Source: Bordetella parapertussis
Lineage (GTDB): Bacteria; Bacteroidota; Bacteroidia; Chitinophagales; Chitinophagaceae
NCBI GenBank assembly: GCA_943331005.2
Contig: CALQJX020000008.1
Span: 1-64,000 of the forward strand
DNA length: 64,000 bases
Reading direction: 5' to 3'
Within the stretch, counting starts at the first letter, position 1; each line of letters starts with the position of its first letter. The notes beneath the pieces are model-generated. The model did no database searches. It was not told where the DNA came from and was given only the letters and a program-made list of their open reading frames with translations. Of the stretch, positions 46,943-54,898 are shown piece after piece. A program made the position numbers and the translations under genes.

Positions 46943-48262
46943 TTATGCTACGGTCTCAGATTTTTCTATGAATTGTTTTACCCACTCTGTAGTGATAGAC
47001 TTAGGACGCTCGATAGGGAATCCTAATGCACGATCCCAGCAGAGGCTCGCCAGTACACCCAGTGCACGAGAAACACCGAACAATACGGTGTAAAAGTCTT
47101 CTTCGATCAGACCATAGTGCTTCAGCAGTGCACCTGAGTGCGCATCTACGTTAGGCCATGGATTTTTGATCTTACCTGTTCCTTCCAGAATTGGTGGCGC
47201 TACTTCATATACGTTCCATACTGTCTGTACAGTTGGGTTTTCAGGACAGTGGCGTTTTGCAAACTCCATCTGCGCCGTGAAACGTGGATCGGTTTTGCGC
47301 AGTACTGCGTGACCATAACCCGGAACCACTTTACCTTCTGTAAGTGTTTTGCGGATGTAGTCTGCGATCTGTGCTTTATCAGGCTGATTAGTGTTCAGCT
47401 CTGCACACATTTCTTCTATCCAGCGAATCACTTCCTGATTGGCCAGACCATGCAGCGGACCTGCAAGACCCGTCATACCTGCTGCAAAAGACAGGTAAGG
47501 ATCACTGAGTGCAGAACCTACCAAGTGCGTTGCATGTGCAGATACGTTACCACCTTCGTGATCGGCATGTATGGTAAGATACAGGCGCATCAGTTCTTTG
47601 AAACCGTCGTCTTCATAACCCAGCATGTGAGCGAAGTTGGCGCTCCAGTCGAGCATACCATCCGGCTGAATATGATCTCCGTTCTTGTATTTGCGACGGT
47701 AGATGTATGCTGCGATGCGTGGCAGACGAGCAATGAGGGTCATGGTATCTTCATACACATAATCCCAGTATTCTTTCTTGCTGATACCTTCGTTATAAGC
47801 TTTTGCAAATTTTGATTCTGTCTGCAGTGCCAGAACAGCAGCTGTGAACTGTGTCATAGGGTGTGCAGAAACCGGGAATGATTCGATCACATCGAATACA
47901 TAGTTAGGTACATGTGAGCGACGAGCCCATGTAGCAGACACATGATCTACATGTTCCTGTGTAGGCACTTCGCCTATCAGCATCAGGTAGAAAAGGCCTT
48001 CAGGCAATGGTTCGCTGCCGCCTTCTATCTTAGGCAGTTTTTCGCGCAGCTCAGGAATAGAGAAGCCACGGAAACGGATACCTTCATTGGCATCAAGCAA
48101 TGAAGTTTCGGTAACAAGACCGGTAATGCCGCGCATACCCTGGTATACCTGAGCCAGCGTTACATCTTCGATTTTCTTATTGCCGTGTTTTTCAATAATA
48201 CTTTTGATCTCCTTGCTCTGCAGATCTGCCTTAACTTTGAAAAGGTCTTTTATGTAACCCAT
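46943..48262 (-). CDS. gltA: Citrate synthase, eukaryotic-type
   Basis: A 439-residue citrate (Si)-synthase, the entry step of the TCA cycle. Catalytic regions are [14 protein letters not shown] (His), [16 protein letters not shown] (His) and the Asp in the C-terminal part. [20 protein letters not shown] and the extended N-terminus with [19 protein letters not shown] match the eukaryotic/mitochondrial-like subfamily, which occurs in Bacteroidota, not the short bacterial type. icd is also in the window but not linked. A -7 box and a further upstream hairpin precede it. Confidence 0.95.
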   Translation of the reverse strand: MGYIKDLFKVKADLQSKEIKSIIEKHGNKKIEDVTLAQVYQGMRGITGLVTETSLLDANEGIRFRGFSIPELREKLPKIEGGSEPLPEGLFYLMLIGEVPTQEHVDHVSATWARRSHVPNYVFDVIESFPVSAHPMTQFTAAVLALQTESKFAKAYNEGISKKEYWDYVYEDTMTLIARLPRIAAYIYRRKYKNGDHIQPDGMLDWSANFAHMLGYEDDGFKELMRLYLTIHADHEGGNVSAHATHLVGSALSDPYLSFAAGMTGLAGPLHGLANQEVIRWIEEMCAELNTNQPDKAQIADYIRKTLTEGKVVPGYGHAVLRKTDPRFTAQMEFAKRHCPENPTVQTVWNVYEVAPPILEGTGKIKNPWPNVDAHSGALLKHYGLIEEDFYTVLFGVSRALGVLASLCWDRALGFPIERPKSITTEWVKQFIEKSETVA

Positions 48263-48303
48263 AGATTATATTTATTCAGTAACGGGATTGATTTTTACGC
48301 AGA

Positions 48304-48311
48304 CAAAGATA
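48304..48311 (-). promoter_or_regulatory. Putative -7 box TATCTTTG of gltA
   Basis: A perfect TAnnTTTG match on the minus strand, 41 bases before the gltA start codon. Confidence 0.45.
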
Positions 48312-48378
48312 ACGAAAAGGGAAGGGAATAAATTGCATAAACAATTAAATAATGAATAAGAAAACTCTATTGAAAATC

Positions 48379-48420
48379 AGGGTGTTTTTATCGTCCTTTG
48401 CACTTCGTGAAAACACCCTG
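48379..48420. repeat. Inverted repeat upstream of gltA
   Basis: CAGGGTGTTTT and AAAACACCCTG form a perfect 11-base stem with a 20-base loop, between gltA and the tRNA-Val gene and before either promoter. It lacks a terminal T run and may be an operator or structural element. Confidence 0.55.
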
Positions 48421-48463
48421 AAAACAGCGCTCTCGAATATTTTTAAAATTATCTGAAAAAGTA

Positions 48464-48494
48464 TTTGGCAGAATGAAAACGGCGCGTATCTTTG
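48464..48494 (+). promoter_or_regulatory. Promoter of tRNA-Val
   Basis: TTTG at 48464-48467 and TATCTTTG at 48487-48494, separated by 19 bases, match both halves of the Bacteroidota consensus. This is the best promoter in the window and sets the expected spacing for the others. Confidence 0.75.
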
Positions 48495-48536
48495 CAATCC
48501 CAAAAGCAATCAGGGTAATACAAAAGTTCTTAAAAA

Positions 48537-48611
48537 GGGAGCATAGCTCAGCTGGTTCAGAGCATCTGCCTTACAAGCAGAGGGTCCGCGGTTCGATCCC
48601 GTGTGCTCCCA
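48537..48611 (+). tRNA. tRNA-Val (anticodon UAC)
   Basis: A 75-base tRNA. The acceptor stem GGGAGCA pairs with TGCTCCC, the D stem GCTC/GAGC is intact, and the anticodon stem TCTGC/GCAGA encloses loop CTTACAA with anticodon TAC. The T arm is CGCGG TTCGATC CCGTG. The discriminator base is A and no CCA is encoded. Preceded by a consensus promoter and followed by a terminator. Confidence 0.96.
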
Positions 48612-48620
48612 CACAACAAC

Positions 48621-48650
48621 AAAAAGCCTCGCAAATGCGAGGCTTTTTTA
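48621..48650 (+). terminator. Rho-independent terminator of tRNA-Val
   Basis: A perfect stem AAAAAGCCTCGCA / TGCGAGGCTTTTT with a short loop and trailing T residues, 10 bases after the tRNA. Confidence 0.85.
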
Positions 48651-48829
48651 TTTTCTGCCTACCCTAGCAGCTCTGCCTGCAAGTGTTGTCAACAATACAA
48701 TTCCACTCAACAATAATTATTTTCCTGTATCATTACGTTTAGAATAATATCTCTTCGTTCGATAAGACAATTATCAGCATGTTTGATTTAGCACCGAATA
48801 CTTATTTTTAAGTTTTTGGAAAAATTAAA

Positions 48830-49087
48830 ATGATATGTATGACAAACGAAGAATTAGCGAAACTCGATTTCCCAATCGCAACAATGAAAATGCTGCTATC
48901 AACAACAGCTATGCTAAGAACGGTTTTGCAAAATCAAATGACAATAATTAAAGCACTAAATATTGCCGATCAAGAGCTATTAGTTGCTGAAATAAATCAT
49001 TTACTACAAGAGAACCTATCCATTATTGATTCGGACTTAAAGCAACAAGTTCCAGAAACTTCTTACGTACAGTATCCAAAGAACTAA
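48830..49087 (+). CDS. Small hypothetical protein (85 residues)
   Basis: An 85-residue frame from ATG 48830 (or MTNEE at 48839). It is mostly helical, with hydrophobic heptad-like spacing (LLSTTAMLRTVLQNQMTIIKAL and following), and ends in a polar tail. No signal peptide or known motif is visible. It sits in an AT-rich, gene-poor stretch after tRNA-Val and could be a real small gene of recent or foreign origin. I do not recognise it. Confidence 0.45.
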   Translation: MICMTNEELAKLDFPIATMKMLLSTTAMLRTVLQNQMTIIKALNIADQELLVAEINHLLQENLSIIDSDLKQQVPETSYVQYPKN

Positions 49088-49266
49088 CTTTATTGCTCAC
49101 ACGACTACTGGTTTCGTAATACTAGTGAGTGAAAATTACCGGTAAGAGCGCAGTAAATGTGTGCCTCTTTTCAAATAAAAAAGACCAATTTCCAAAGCAG
49201 TAGTTGCTGAGTAATTACTCTTTTAGTCTGCAAGTGAGCATTTTACAAACACTAACAATTATCAAG

Positions 49267-49365
49267 ATGCTTTTCAAAGCGTTGCTGGTATTTGTTCTAG
49301 TGTATCTCTGGCAATATTATATCCTTTTAATGCGGCTTGTGCACTCCTACAAAACAAGCGGTTAA
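49267..49365 (+). CDS. Possible 32-residue transmembrane microprotein
   Basis: ATG at 49267 opens a frame of 32 residues that is almost entirely one hydrophobic helix, with VFVLVYLWQYYILL at its centre and a short polar tail. It could be a small membrane protein of toxin or regulator type. Chance occurrence in AT-rich DNA is equally possible, and no ribosome binding site is evident. Confidence 0.25.
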   Translation: MLFKALLVFVLVYLWQYYILLMRLVHSYKTSG

Positions 49366-49509
49366 ATTGGTACTACCAACAATGCTATATGATTCAACAG
49401 TACCTGTATTGATAATTTCAAATTACAAAGCCATGATGAATGGGTAACTTTGAAGCACACGAGCGCAAAGCTTAGAAAAACCTTTATCAGATAATTACAA
49501 ACAACAAAC

Positions 49510-49584
49510 ATGAATAACACAATGAAGTATCTAATGCTGGTGAGTATCATCATATGCCTGATTACCATAAGCGCAAAAAAGTAA
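49510..49584 (+). CDS. Possible 24-residue microprotein ahead of a terminator
   Basis: ATG at 49510 starts a 24-residue frame, MNNTMKYLMLVSIIICLITI then a short lysine tail. It resembles a bare signal peptide or a single membrane helix. A strong terminator lies 65 bases after its stop, so the stretch is likely transcribed as a small unit, either a small mRNA or a noncoding RNA. Confidence 0.3.
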   Translation: MNNTMKYLMLVSIIICLITISAKK

Positions 49585-49648
49585 AGAGAGTAAAACGTGA
49601 AAGCATTCCTGAAAAAAATATTATAAGTACACAAGCCATATAGAGAGC

Positions 49649-49680
49649 GGGTTTCAGATAATTCTGAAACCCCTTTTTTT
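49649..49680 (+). terminator. Free-standing terminator in the gene-poor region
   Basis: A perfect ten-base stem GGGTTTCAGA / TCTGAAACCC with a four-base loop is followed by seven T. No ordinary gene ends upstream, only the 24-residue ORF at 49510. Confidence 0.75.
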
Positions 49681-50195
49681 ATGCAGAAAGTCTAACAAAT
49701 ATTGTTCTGTTATTGCAACAAAATTCAAATAAAAAGAGAGGCACAGAACACCAGGAAAAGAATATTTTTCACAAACAGATCAACGGTAATTTTCATACTC
49801 TGCTGCAATAAAATGTTGCAAAGATATTTTTAACAGATAGGTAAAACACCTGATTATTAAAACAGGTATTTAGACTCTATAGCTACTAATTTATAACCGC
49901 TTATTTTGTATTTGCATGGAAGAAGCGCTTCGAAATGCAGCTGAAAGTTTTGTAGCAGTAACGTCTATAAAGAAATAAAAAATTGATGATTACTAGTAAT
50001 AAAATCAACAGCCCTTACCCTTTGATTGCTATAGTAAACTCACGAAAACAACATTGATACGGGTCTCTGAAATTGTACACTTTAAAGACCTATACAATGC
50101 TCAACAAACACTATAGTATGAAATGAATATTTAACCACAGATCACCGGAAAACAATCAAACAAAAAACACTTTAATCACCAAAAAACAAAAAAAC

Positions 50196-51365
50196 ATGTC
50201 AGCAATCGATCAAGCTATGCAGACGCTAACTGCACAATGGTACAATGCAATGTGTACCGGCCTTAACCTGAGCCCGGGAAACTTCCAGCTCACTCAAGGA
50301 AGCAACGCATCTGTAAACACATCCAATGCGATGTGGCAGATCTTCAATTCCATACCTCCAACCGCTATCAACAATTCTTATCAGCCAGGACAGGGAAATC
50401 TATTTTCACAACAGTATGGCCTGGTTCTAGCAGCCCTTGTAACCCCTGCCGACAATGGTTTCCAGAATTGCATGGGTGACTATTACAGTCAATGGCTTAC
50501 CTATCTGGGTAACAACTTCCCTACCAATTTTAATGCAACAAATCTTACAGCAGCGTTCAATAAGTTTACCATATTAAATTGTCCTGCAAAGGCAAGCTGT
50601 GTAAACTACCTGCTGAACTTCTACTTCAACAACCCACTCACTGCAGCTATTACTGCTTTCTCTGCAGCAGCAACAAACGGATATGCATGGGCTGCAACTG
50701 TAGATGCTCTACAAACTGCATTAACCCAGGGCACCTCACAGAGCTTCAGTATGAATAGCCTTACACAGAGCAGCAGCCTGTCTCACACATGGGCAAATGC
50801 GTCTGCAAGTGTAATGTGGGATCTTTTCTCATTCGGTGGCGGCGCATCTTATGACAACATTACACAGAGTGCGCTTTCTGCAGGTGTGAATATTACAGCA
50901 TCATTCCAGAAATTCACAACATTTGCATCAGGCCCATATGCTCAGCCAAATCCAAACAACCCATCTCTGAACGGTTTTGTACCATGGTACTACAGTTCTG
51001 AGCTTGGACTTGCATTTAAGAGCCCGAACAACAATACTATATGGAACCCTGCAAGTGCTCAAAACTGGGATACATTCTTCTCCGCAACTGGTGTTATGCA
51101 ACGTATGGTACAGGGACTTGTAGTTGCTGATGGCATTACAATTACTATGACCTCTACCGCATCTTACAGCTCTTCTGAACAGACACAGATACAGGCAGCT
51201 GCATCTGGTGGTTTCTGGCCATTCTTCAGTGGATCTGCTGGTGGCGGATCTAATACTGTGGTAACCTTCAACGATCAGGGTCAATTCACTAGTACTACAA
51301 CAACTAATCTGGGCAATCCTCAGATCCTTGGCATCCTTCAGATCCCAATGTCTCAGTTGTTCTAA
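50196..51365 (+). CDS. Unknown low-charge protein, first of a paralogue pair
   Basis: A 389-residue protein without signal peptide or long hydrophobic segment. It has very few charged residues: I count 9 Asp, 2 Glu, 4 Lys and 1 Arg. It is rich in Asn, Ser, Thr, Gln and Ala, with about ten Trp. Recognisable landmarks are QLTQGSNASVNTSNAMWQIF near residue 31, WYYSSELGLAF, and a Gly/Ser-rich segment before LGNPQILGILQIP. The same landmarks occur in the next gene, so the two are full-length paralogues. The composition suggests a self-assembling, fibre-like or surface-inserting protein, but I do not recognise the family. A strong terminator follows its stop. Confidence 0.8.
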   Translation: MSAIDQAMQTLTAQWYNAMCTGLNLSPGNFQLTQGSNASVNTSNAMWQIFNSIPPTAINNSYQPGQGNLFSQQYGLVLAALVTPADNGFQNCMGDYYSQWLTYLGNNFPTNFNATNLTAAFNKFTILNCPAKASCVNYLLNFYFNNPLTAAITAFSAAATNGYAWAATVDALQTALTQGTSQSFSMNSLTQSSSLSHTWANASASVMWDLFSFGGGASYDNITQSALSAGVNITASFQKFTTFASGPYAQPNPNNPSLNGFVPWYYSSELGLAFKSPNNNTIWNPASAQNWDTFFSATGVMQRMVQGLVVADGITITMTSTASYSSSEQTQIQAAASGGFWPFFSGSAGGGSNTVVTFNDQGQFTSTTTTNLGNPQILGILQIPMSQLF

Positions 51366-51382
51366 CCATGTCAGACAAAAAG

Positions 51383-51415
51383 AAAGAACTGCCCCATCAA
51401 CGGGCAGTTCTTTTT
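51383..51415 (+). terminator. Terminator between the two unknown paralogues
   Basis: A stem AAAGAACTGCCC / GGGCAGTTCTTT with a short loop and following T residues ends 17 bases after the stop of the first gene. It would make expression of the second gene lower or separate. Confidence 0.85.
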
Positions 51416-51465
51416 CATTCAAGTAAAAATAAAGCGACAGCCCACCAAATTAAAATGCACACGCT

Positions 51466-52404
51466 ATGCGCTCTTTCCTCGCAGCTATTCTTCTTTCTTT
51501 TGGCTGTTTCAAAGTTAGCGCACAATTGGATACATCTATCATTCAATATTGGCACTATGCATTAAGCAAAAGTCTTGGTTTGGAAAATCAACTTTTCAGG
51601 ATCAGCCAGGGAAGCATCAGCGTAGGTTCCAGCAGTACTGCAATGTGGAATATCTTCAACGCGGCATCCTCTTCCCTATCAAAGTACTATTATCAACCTT
51701 CGCAAAGCAATAACTTCAGCTCCAGTTATGGAATGATATTATTTAACCTCAGTGGTGCAAATACAAATTGTAATTTAACCAGCGCAATAACTGACTATAT
51801 AAACGCTAATAAAGTATATGCCTGGGACAAACAAATTACTGCACTGACATCCGGCTTAGCTACGGCAAGTCTATTGTCATTTTATTTTGATACCGTTGTC
51901 TTTGATACAAGTTCTATAAGCGTAGATACAGCGCTGACGCTTCTTTACAAAGTAAACGAAATGAATATCCACTTCGTAGCCAACTATGAGCACTATCTGA
52001 TATTCAACAGCAGACCATTTTCTCAGGACAGTAAAACATCACTACCCAATATTTATAATCCGTGGTATACCTCCTGTGCCCTTGCTACCGCGTATGATGA
52101 TACTTCTTTCCCACTATGGTCAAGCAGCTTTGGCTCCAATGGATTTATGAAATACATAATCAGCTCTTTGGTTGTAGTGAGTGGAAAAGAAGTGGTTTCG
52201 GTATCTGCCACAAGCAAAACAACACTATATTCAAAAGCGGCACCGGGAGCATACCCGGCTACAAATCATTTCACTTTTCAAAAGATCAACTCAGACTCAC
52301 TTACATATTCAAACAGCACCACTAACGACACTAACAATCCTATACTGCTTGGCGTGATCTACAACACTATTGAAGACTTCATAAAAAACACTTGTAGTAA
52401 CTAA
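51466..52404 (+). CDS. Unknown exported protein, second of a paralogue pair
   Basis: A 312-residue protein with signal peptide MRSFLAAILLSFGCFKVSAQ. The rest aligns along its length with the preceding protein: FRISQGSISVGSSSTAMWNI matches its QLTQGS...AMWQIF region, and YYQPSQSNNFSSSYGMIL matches its YQPGQGNLFSQQYGLVL. NPWYTSCALATAY, SSLVVVSGKEVVSVSATS and TNNPILLGVIYNT also have counterparts. It is more charged and shorter in the middle and near the C-terminus. It is probably released to the periplasm or surface. The family is unrecognised. Both copies sit in AT-rich DNA. Confidence 0.8.
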   Translation: MRSFLAAILLSFGCFKVSAQLDTSIIQYWHYALSKSLGLENQLFRISQGSISVGSSSTAMWNIFNAASSSLSKYYYQPSQSNNFSSSYGMILFNLSGANTNCNLTSAITDYINANKVYAWDKQITALTSGLATASLLSFYFDTVVFDTSSISVDTALTLLYKVNEMNIHFVANYEHYLIFNSRPFSQDSKTSLPNIYNPWYTSCALATAYDDTSFPLWSSSFGSNGFMKYIISSLVVVSGKEVVSVSATSKTTLYSKAAPGAYPATNHFTFQKINSDSLTYSNSTTNDTNNPILLGVIYNTIEDFIKNTCSN

Positions 52405-52696
52405 TTTCTGACACTGCTTATAAAATGCAGCGTTAACTGTCTTATGCAGAAAAGCATAAGACTAACAGTTTCTGACAATCCTGAAAAAGAGATCAGCATT
52501 CTAAAACATAGAAATAAAAAGCTACAACTGACATGCAGCGGTGGCTTTAAATATAGATCACAAAGGACTAGACTAGTTGCTGGAGTTTAGATAATCTGTT
52601 TAATATCAACCAATAAAGCAAAGTAACGATATCCTTTTGCTACAAGCCTAGAAATATGCTTCTATTTTATATACTAAAGACTTTTTCGCAACATTG
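52405..52696. other. Spacer between the paralogue pair and the SDR gene
   Basis: About 290 AT-rich bases with no supported feature. I looked here for a repeat of the tRNA-Val 3' end that would mark an integration site and did not find one. Confidence 0.4.
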
Positions 52697-53383
52697 CTAG
52701 ACCGCCAGCACCCCCATACCTCCATCTACTGCCAGCACCTGTCCTGTGGTCCAGGAAGCGTCATCTGATAAAAGATAAGCTACTGCAGCAGCAACTAGAG
52801 CCGGATCACCCACTTTCTTCATAGGATTTCGTTTTTGTGCAGCTTCAATTTTATCGGGCGAGTTTAGCAGTCTTTCCGCAAGCGGAGTATCTGTAAGTGA
52901 CGGAGCCACACAATTTACTCTTACAGAAGGAGCCAGTTCAGCAGCCAACGAACGTACCAAACTCTCTATGGCTCCCTTGGCCATAGCAATAGAAGCATGG
53001 TAGGGCATACCTCTCTGAGCTGCTACAGAACTCATTAGCACAATAGAGCCGTTTCCAGACTGTTTCACATTAGACAGGTACTGTTTTATGAAAGCTACTG
53101 CGCCCAGACAGTTTATCTGCATATCATTGAGTATATCGTTTTCTGTAACAGACCTGAATGGCTTTAACGTGATGCTACCGGGAAAATATACCAACCCGCT
53201 GACTGGGACAGCAATAACCGGCAATTCCTCTTGCCTGTAGCCGCCCACCTGATGAAACTCGTTATAGGCAAACTGTTGCGGCTTGGTGCTGATACCTATT
53301 ACCTGATGACCTGCAGCCTGCAATTTTACAGCTGTTTCTGTGGCTATTCTACCCGATGCACCAGCTAAAATATAGTTTCCCAT
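52697..53383 (-). CDS. SDR-family oxidoreductase with altered YxxxK motif
   Basis: A 228-residue short-chain dehydrogenase/reductase fold. The cofactor motif GASGRIA is at residues 8-14, the NAG-like turn is replaced by VSGLVYFPG, SSVAA holds the catalytic-position serine, and the C-terminal region DDASWTTGQVLAVDGGM is typical. Where the catalytic tyrosine of YxxxK is expected, the sequence reads IAMAK (Ile132, Lys136). It may therefore be a non-canonical or substrate-assisted enzyme. It has a TATCTTTG box upstream and stands alone. Confidence 0.88.
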   Translation of the reverse strand: MGNYILAGASGRIATETAVKLQAAGHQVIGISTKPQQFAYNEFHQVGGYRQEELPVIAVPVSGLVYFPGSITLKPFRSVTENDILNDMQINCLGAVAFIKQYLSNVKQSGNGSIVLMSSVAAQRGMPYHASIAMAKGAIESLVRSLAAELAPSVRVNCVAPSLTDTPLAERLLNSPDKIEAAQKRNPMKKVGDPALVAAAVAYLLSDDASWTTGQVLAVDGGMGVLAV

Positions 53384-53414
53384 TTTGTTTAATTAATTTA
53401 ATATTATTGTTAAA

Positions 53415-53422
53415 CAAAGATA
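53415..53422 (-). promoter_or_regulatory. Putative -7 box TATCTTTG of the SDR gene
   Basis: A perfect TAnnTTTG on the minus strand 31 bases before the start codon at 53383. Confidence 0.45.
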
Positions 53423-53603
53423 CACCCAACAAACAACCATTTCGTGCATGATTTTACATCAACCTTATTGATAAGCGTATAGTATTTATATATAAATCAG
53501 GGAAAAGGAGACTAGCAGCCATTCTCAGGTAACTAAGAAAGTTAAAAAACCTCATTTTAATTTTGTTTAACTATTCAATTCTTTTTTTAAACATTTTATT
53601 GAT

Positions 53604-53611
53604 TACTTTTG
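53604..53611 (+). promoter_or_regulatory. Putative -7 box TACTTTTG of the pterin gene pair
   Basis: A consensus box 17 bases before the ATG at 53629. It supports that start over the frame opening at 53563. Confidence 0.45.
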
Positions 53612-53628
53612 CTCTATCAATAACAACC

Positions 53629-54039
53629 ATGGCCCGCACATCAGTATATCGAAAAGAACATTTCAACGCCGCACACCGGTTGCACAATGCGCAATTGAGT
53701 GATGAAGAGAACAAAGAACTCTACGGTAAATGCAACAACCCTCATTTTCACGGCCATAACTACGAACTTGTTGTGAAAGTGACAGGAGAAATAGATGCCC
53801 GAACAGGTTATGTTGCCGATACTAAACAATTAAGTACAATCATACGGGAGCATGTAACAGACCGGTTCGACCATAGCAACCTCAATCTTGATATTCCCGA
53901 ATTCAAAAACCTGAACCCCACTACTGAAAATGTAGCAGTGGTCGTTTACAACATCCTACGCGCTCATTTAGGCGCTCATCTTGAGCTAAAAATATTTCTT
54001 TATGAAACAGAACGAAACTTTGTTGAATACCCTGCTTAA
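53629..54039 (+). CDS. 6-pyruvoyl/6-carboxytetrahydropterin synthase family protein
   Basis: A 136-residue PTPS/QueD-type enzyme, which converts dihydroneopterin triphosphate. Zinc ligands are His16 in EHFNAAHRL and His41/His43 in HFHGHNYEL; Cys35 in YGKCNNPHF is the catalytic-position cysteine. The family member could make 6-carboxytetrahydropterin for queuosine or tetrahydropterin precursors. Since folE, whose product is the substrate, overlaps it by 38 bases, the two probably form a linear pathway. The gene symbol queD is possible but not assured. Confidence 0.93.
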   Translation: MARTSVYRKEHFNAAHRLHNAQLSDEENKELYGKCNNPHFHGHNYELVVKVTGEIDARTGYVADTKQLSTIIREHVTDRFDHSNLNLDIPEFKNLNPTTENVAVVVYNILRAHLGAHLELKIFLYETERNFVEYPA

Positions 54040-54712
54040 CAATATAGATATTAGCGACGATGAAGCCGAACAGGCTGGCGACGACCATATCTTTACCGGA
54101 ATTGAAACACCAATGAGGGCCGGGGCATTTGATATGAGCGATGCTGAGAAGATCAGCAATATAGCTTACCATTTTGCTGAGATCATGAATACTTTAGGGC
54201 TCGACCTTGAAGACGACAGTCTGAAAGGCACTCCTAAACGTGTGGCCAAGATGTATGTAAAAGAGATCTTCTCTGGCCTTAACCCTGAAAACAAGCCCAA
54301 AATAGCGCTGTTCGATAATAAATATAAGTACGATCAGATGCTGGTGGAACGTGATATAAGCCTGTTCAGCAATTGCGAGCATCACTTTGTACCTATATAC
54401 GGTAAGGCGCATGTAGCCTATATTTCAAACGGAAGCGTTATAGGCCTTTCAAAATTGAACCGTATAGTGCAATACTTTGCTCAAAGACCACAGGTGCAGG
54501 AAAGACTCACGATGCAGATAGGCAGGGAACTACAGGAGATTCTTCAAACTTCTGATGTGGCAGTAGTTATAGATGCAAGACACATGTGCGTATCCACGAG
54601 AGGCATAAAAGATGCAGGTTCCTCTACAGTAACTGCCTTCTATGACGGACGTTTCCTGAATGACAAAACAAAGAATGAGTTTCTGACCTATCTGGGAATG
54701 AACAACGAATAA
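54002..54712 (+). CDS. folE: GTP cyclohydrolase I
   Basis: A 236-residue GTP cyclohydrolase I, making 7,8-dihydroneopterin triphosphate from GTP. Zinc ligands are Cys125 and His128 in NCEHHFVPIYGKAHVAY and Cys196 in HMCVSTRGIKD. The start ATG lies inside the end of the pterin-synthase gene with a 38-base overlap, and no shorter start fits the conserved N-terminal region better. Product and partner enzyme are consistent with folate or 7-deazaguanine biosynthesis. A perfect terminator follows. Confidence 0.97.
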   Translation: MKQNETLLNTLLNNIDISDDEAEQAGDDHIFTGIETPMRAGAFDMSDAEKISNIAYHFAEIMNTLGLDLEDDSLKGTPKRVAKMYVKEIFSGLNPENKPKIALFDNKYKYDQMLVERDISLFSNCEHHFVPIYGKAHVAYISNGSVIGLSKLNRIVQYFAQRPQVQERLTMQIGRELQEILQTSDVAVVIDARHMCVSTRGIKDAGSSTVTAFYDGRFLNDKTKNEFLTYLGMNNE

Positions 54713-54764
54713 TAATGAATAACTAAAAGAATAGATGTAAGTGTGAAGAATGGGGCTGTGAGAT

Positions 54765-54794
54765 AACCGCCTGTAGCAATACAGGCGGTTTTTT
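54765..54794 (+). terminator. Rho-independent terminator of folE
   Basis: A perfect stem AACCGCCTGT / ACAGGCGGTT with a six-base loop and trailing T residues, about 50 bases after the folE stop. Confidence 0.85.
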
Positions 54795-54874
54795 ATTTAA
54801 ATAAGCTCTTTTATGTCTGTTTTAATGAAAAAGGAAATGAAAAGAGTCAACAGATATAGCAATTGATTCTGGCA

Positions 54875-54882
54875 TACATTTG
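54875..54882 (+). promoter_or_regulatory. Putative -7 box TACATTTG of the small membrane protein gene
   Basis: A consensus box 16 bases before the ATG at 54899. Confidence 0.4.
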
Positions 54883-54898
54883 CCTTACAAACAGTTTC

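Larger units (their letters stand above)
49088..50195. other. AT-rich, gene-poor stretch with microORFs
   Basis: About 1.1 kb with no ordinary gene. It contains two possible microORFs (49267-49365 and 49510-49584), a free-standing terminator at 49649-49680, and a ten-base palindrome GAAGCGCTTC at 49922-49931. The last 200 bases form the leader of the unknown paralogue pair and hold no clear -7 box. Confidence 0.5.

Noticed and set aside
47138..47815. 225-residue plus-strand frame opposite gltA
   Set aside because: It is complementary to the conserved citrate synthase gene, is very Cys/Phe/His-rich and shows no recognisable domain.
49922..49931. Palindrome GAAGCGCTTC as an operator for the unknown pair
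   Set aside because: A single ten-base palindrome 265 bases from the start is too weak and too isolated to support a call.
48612..52696. Attachment-site repeat for a tRNA-Val integrated element
   Set aside because: I looked for a second copy of the 3' end of tRNA-Val in the spacer up to the SDR gene and saw none, and there is no integrase gene.
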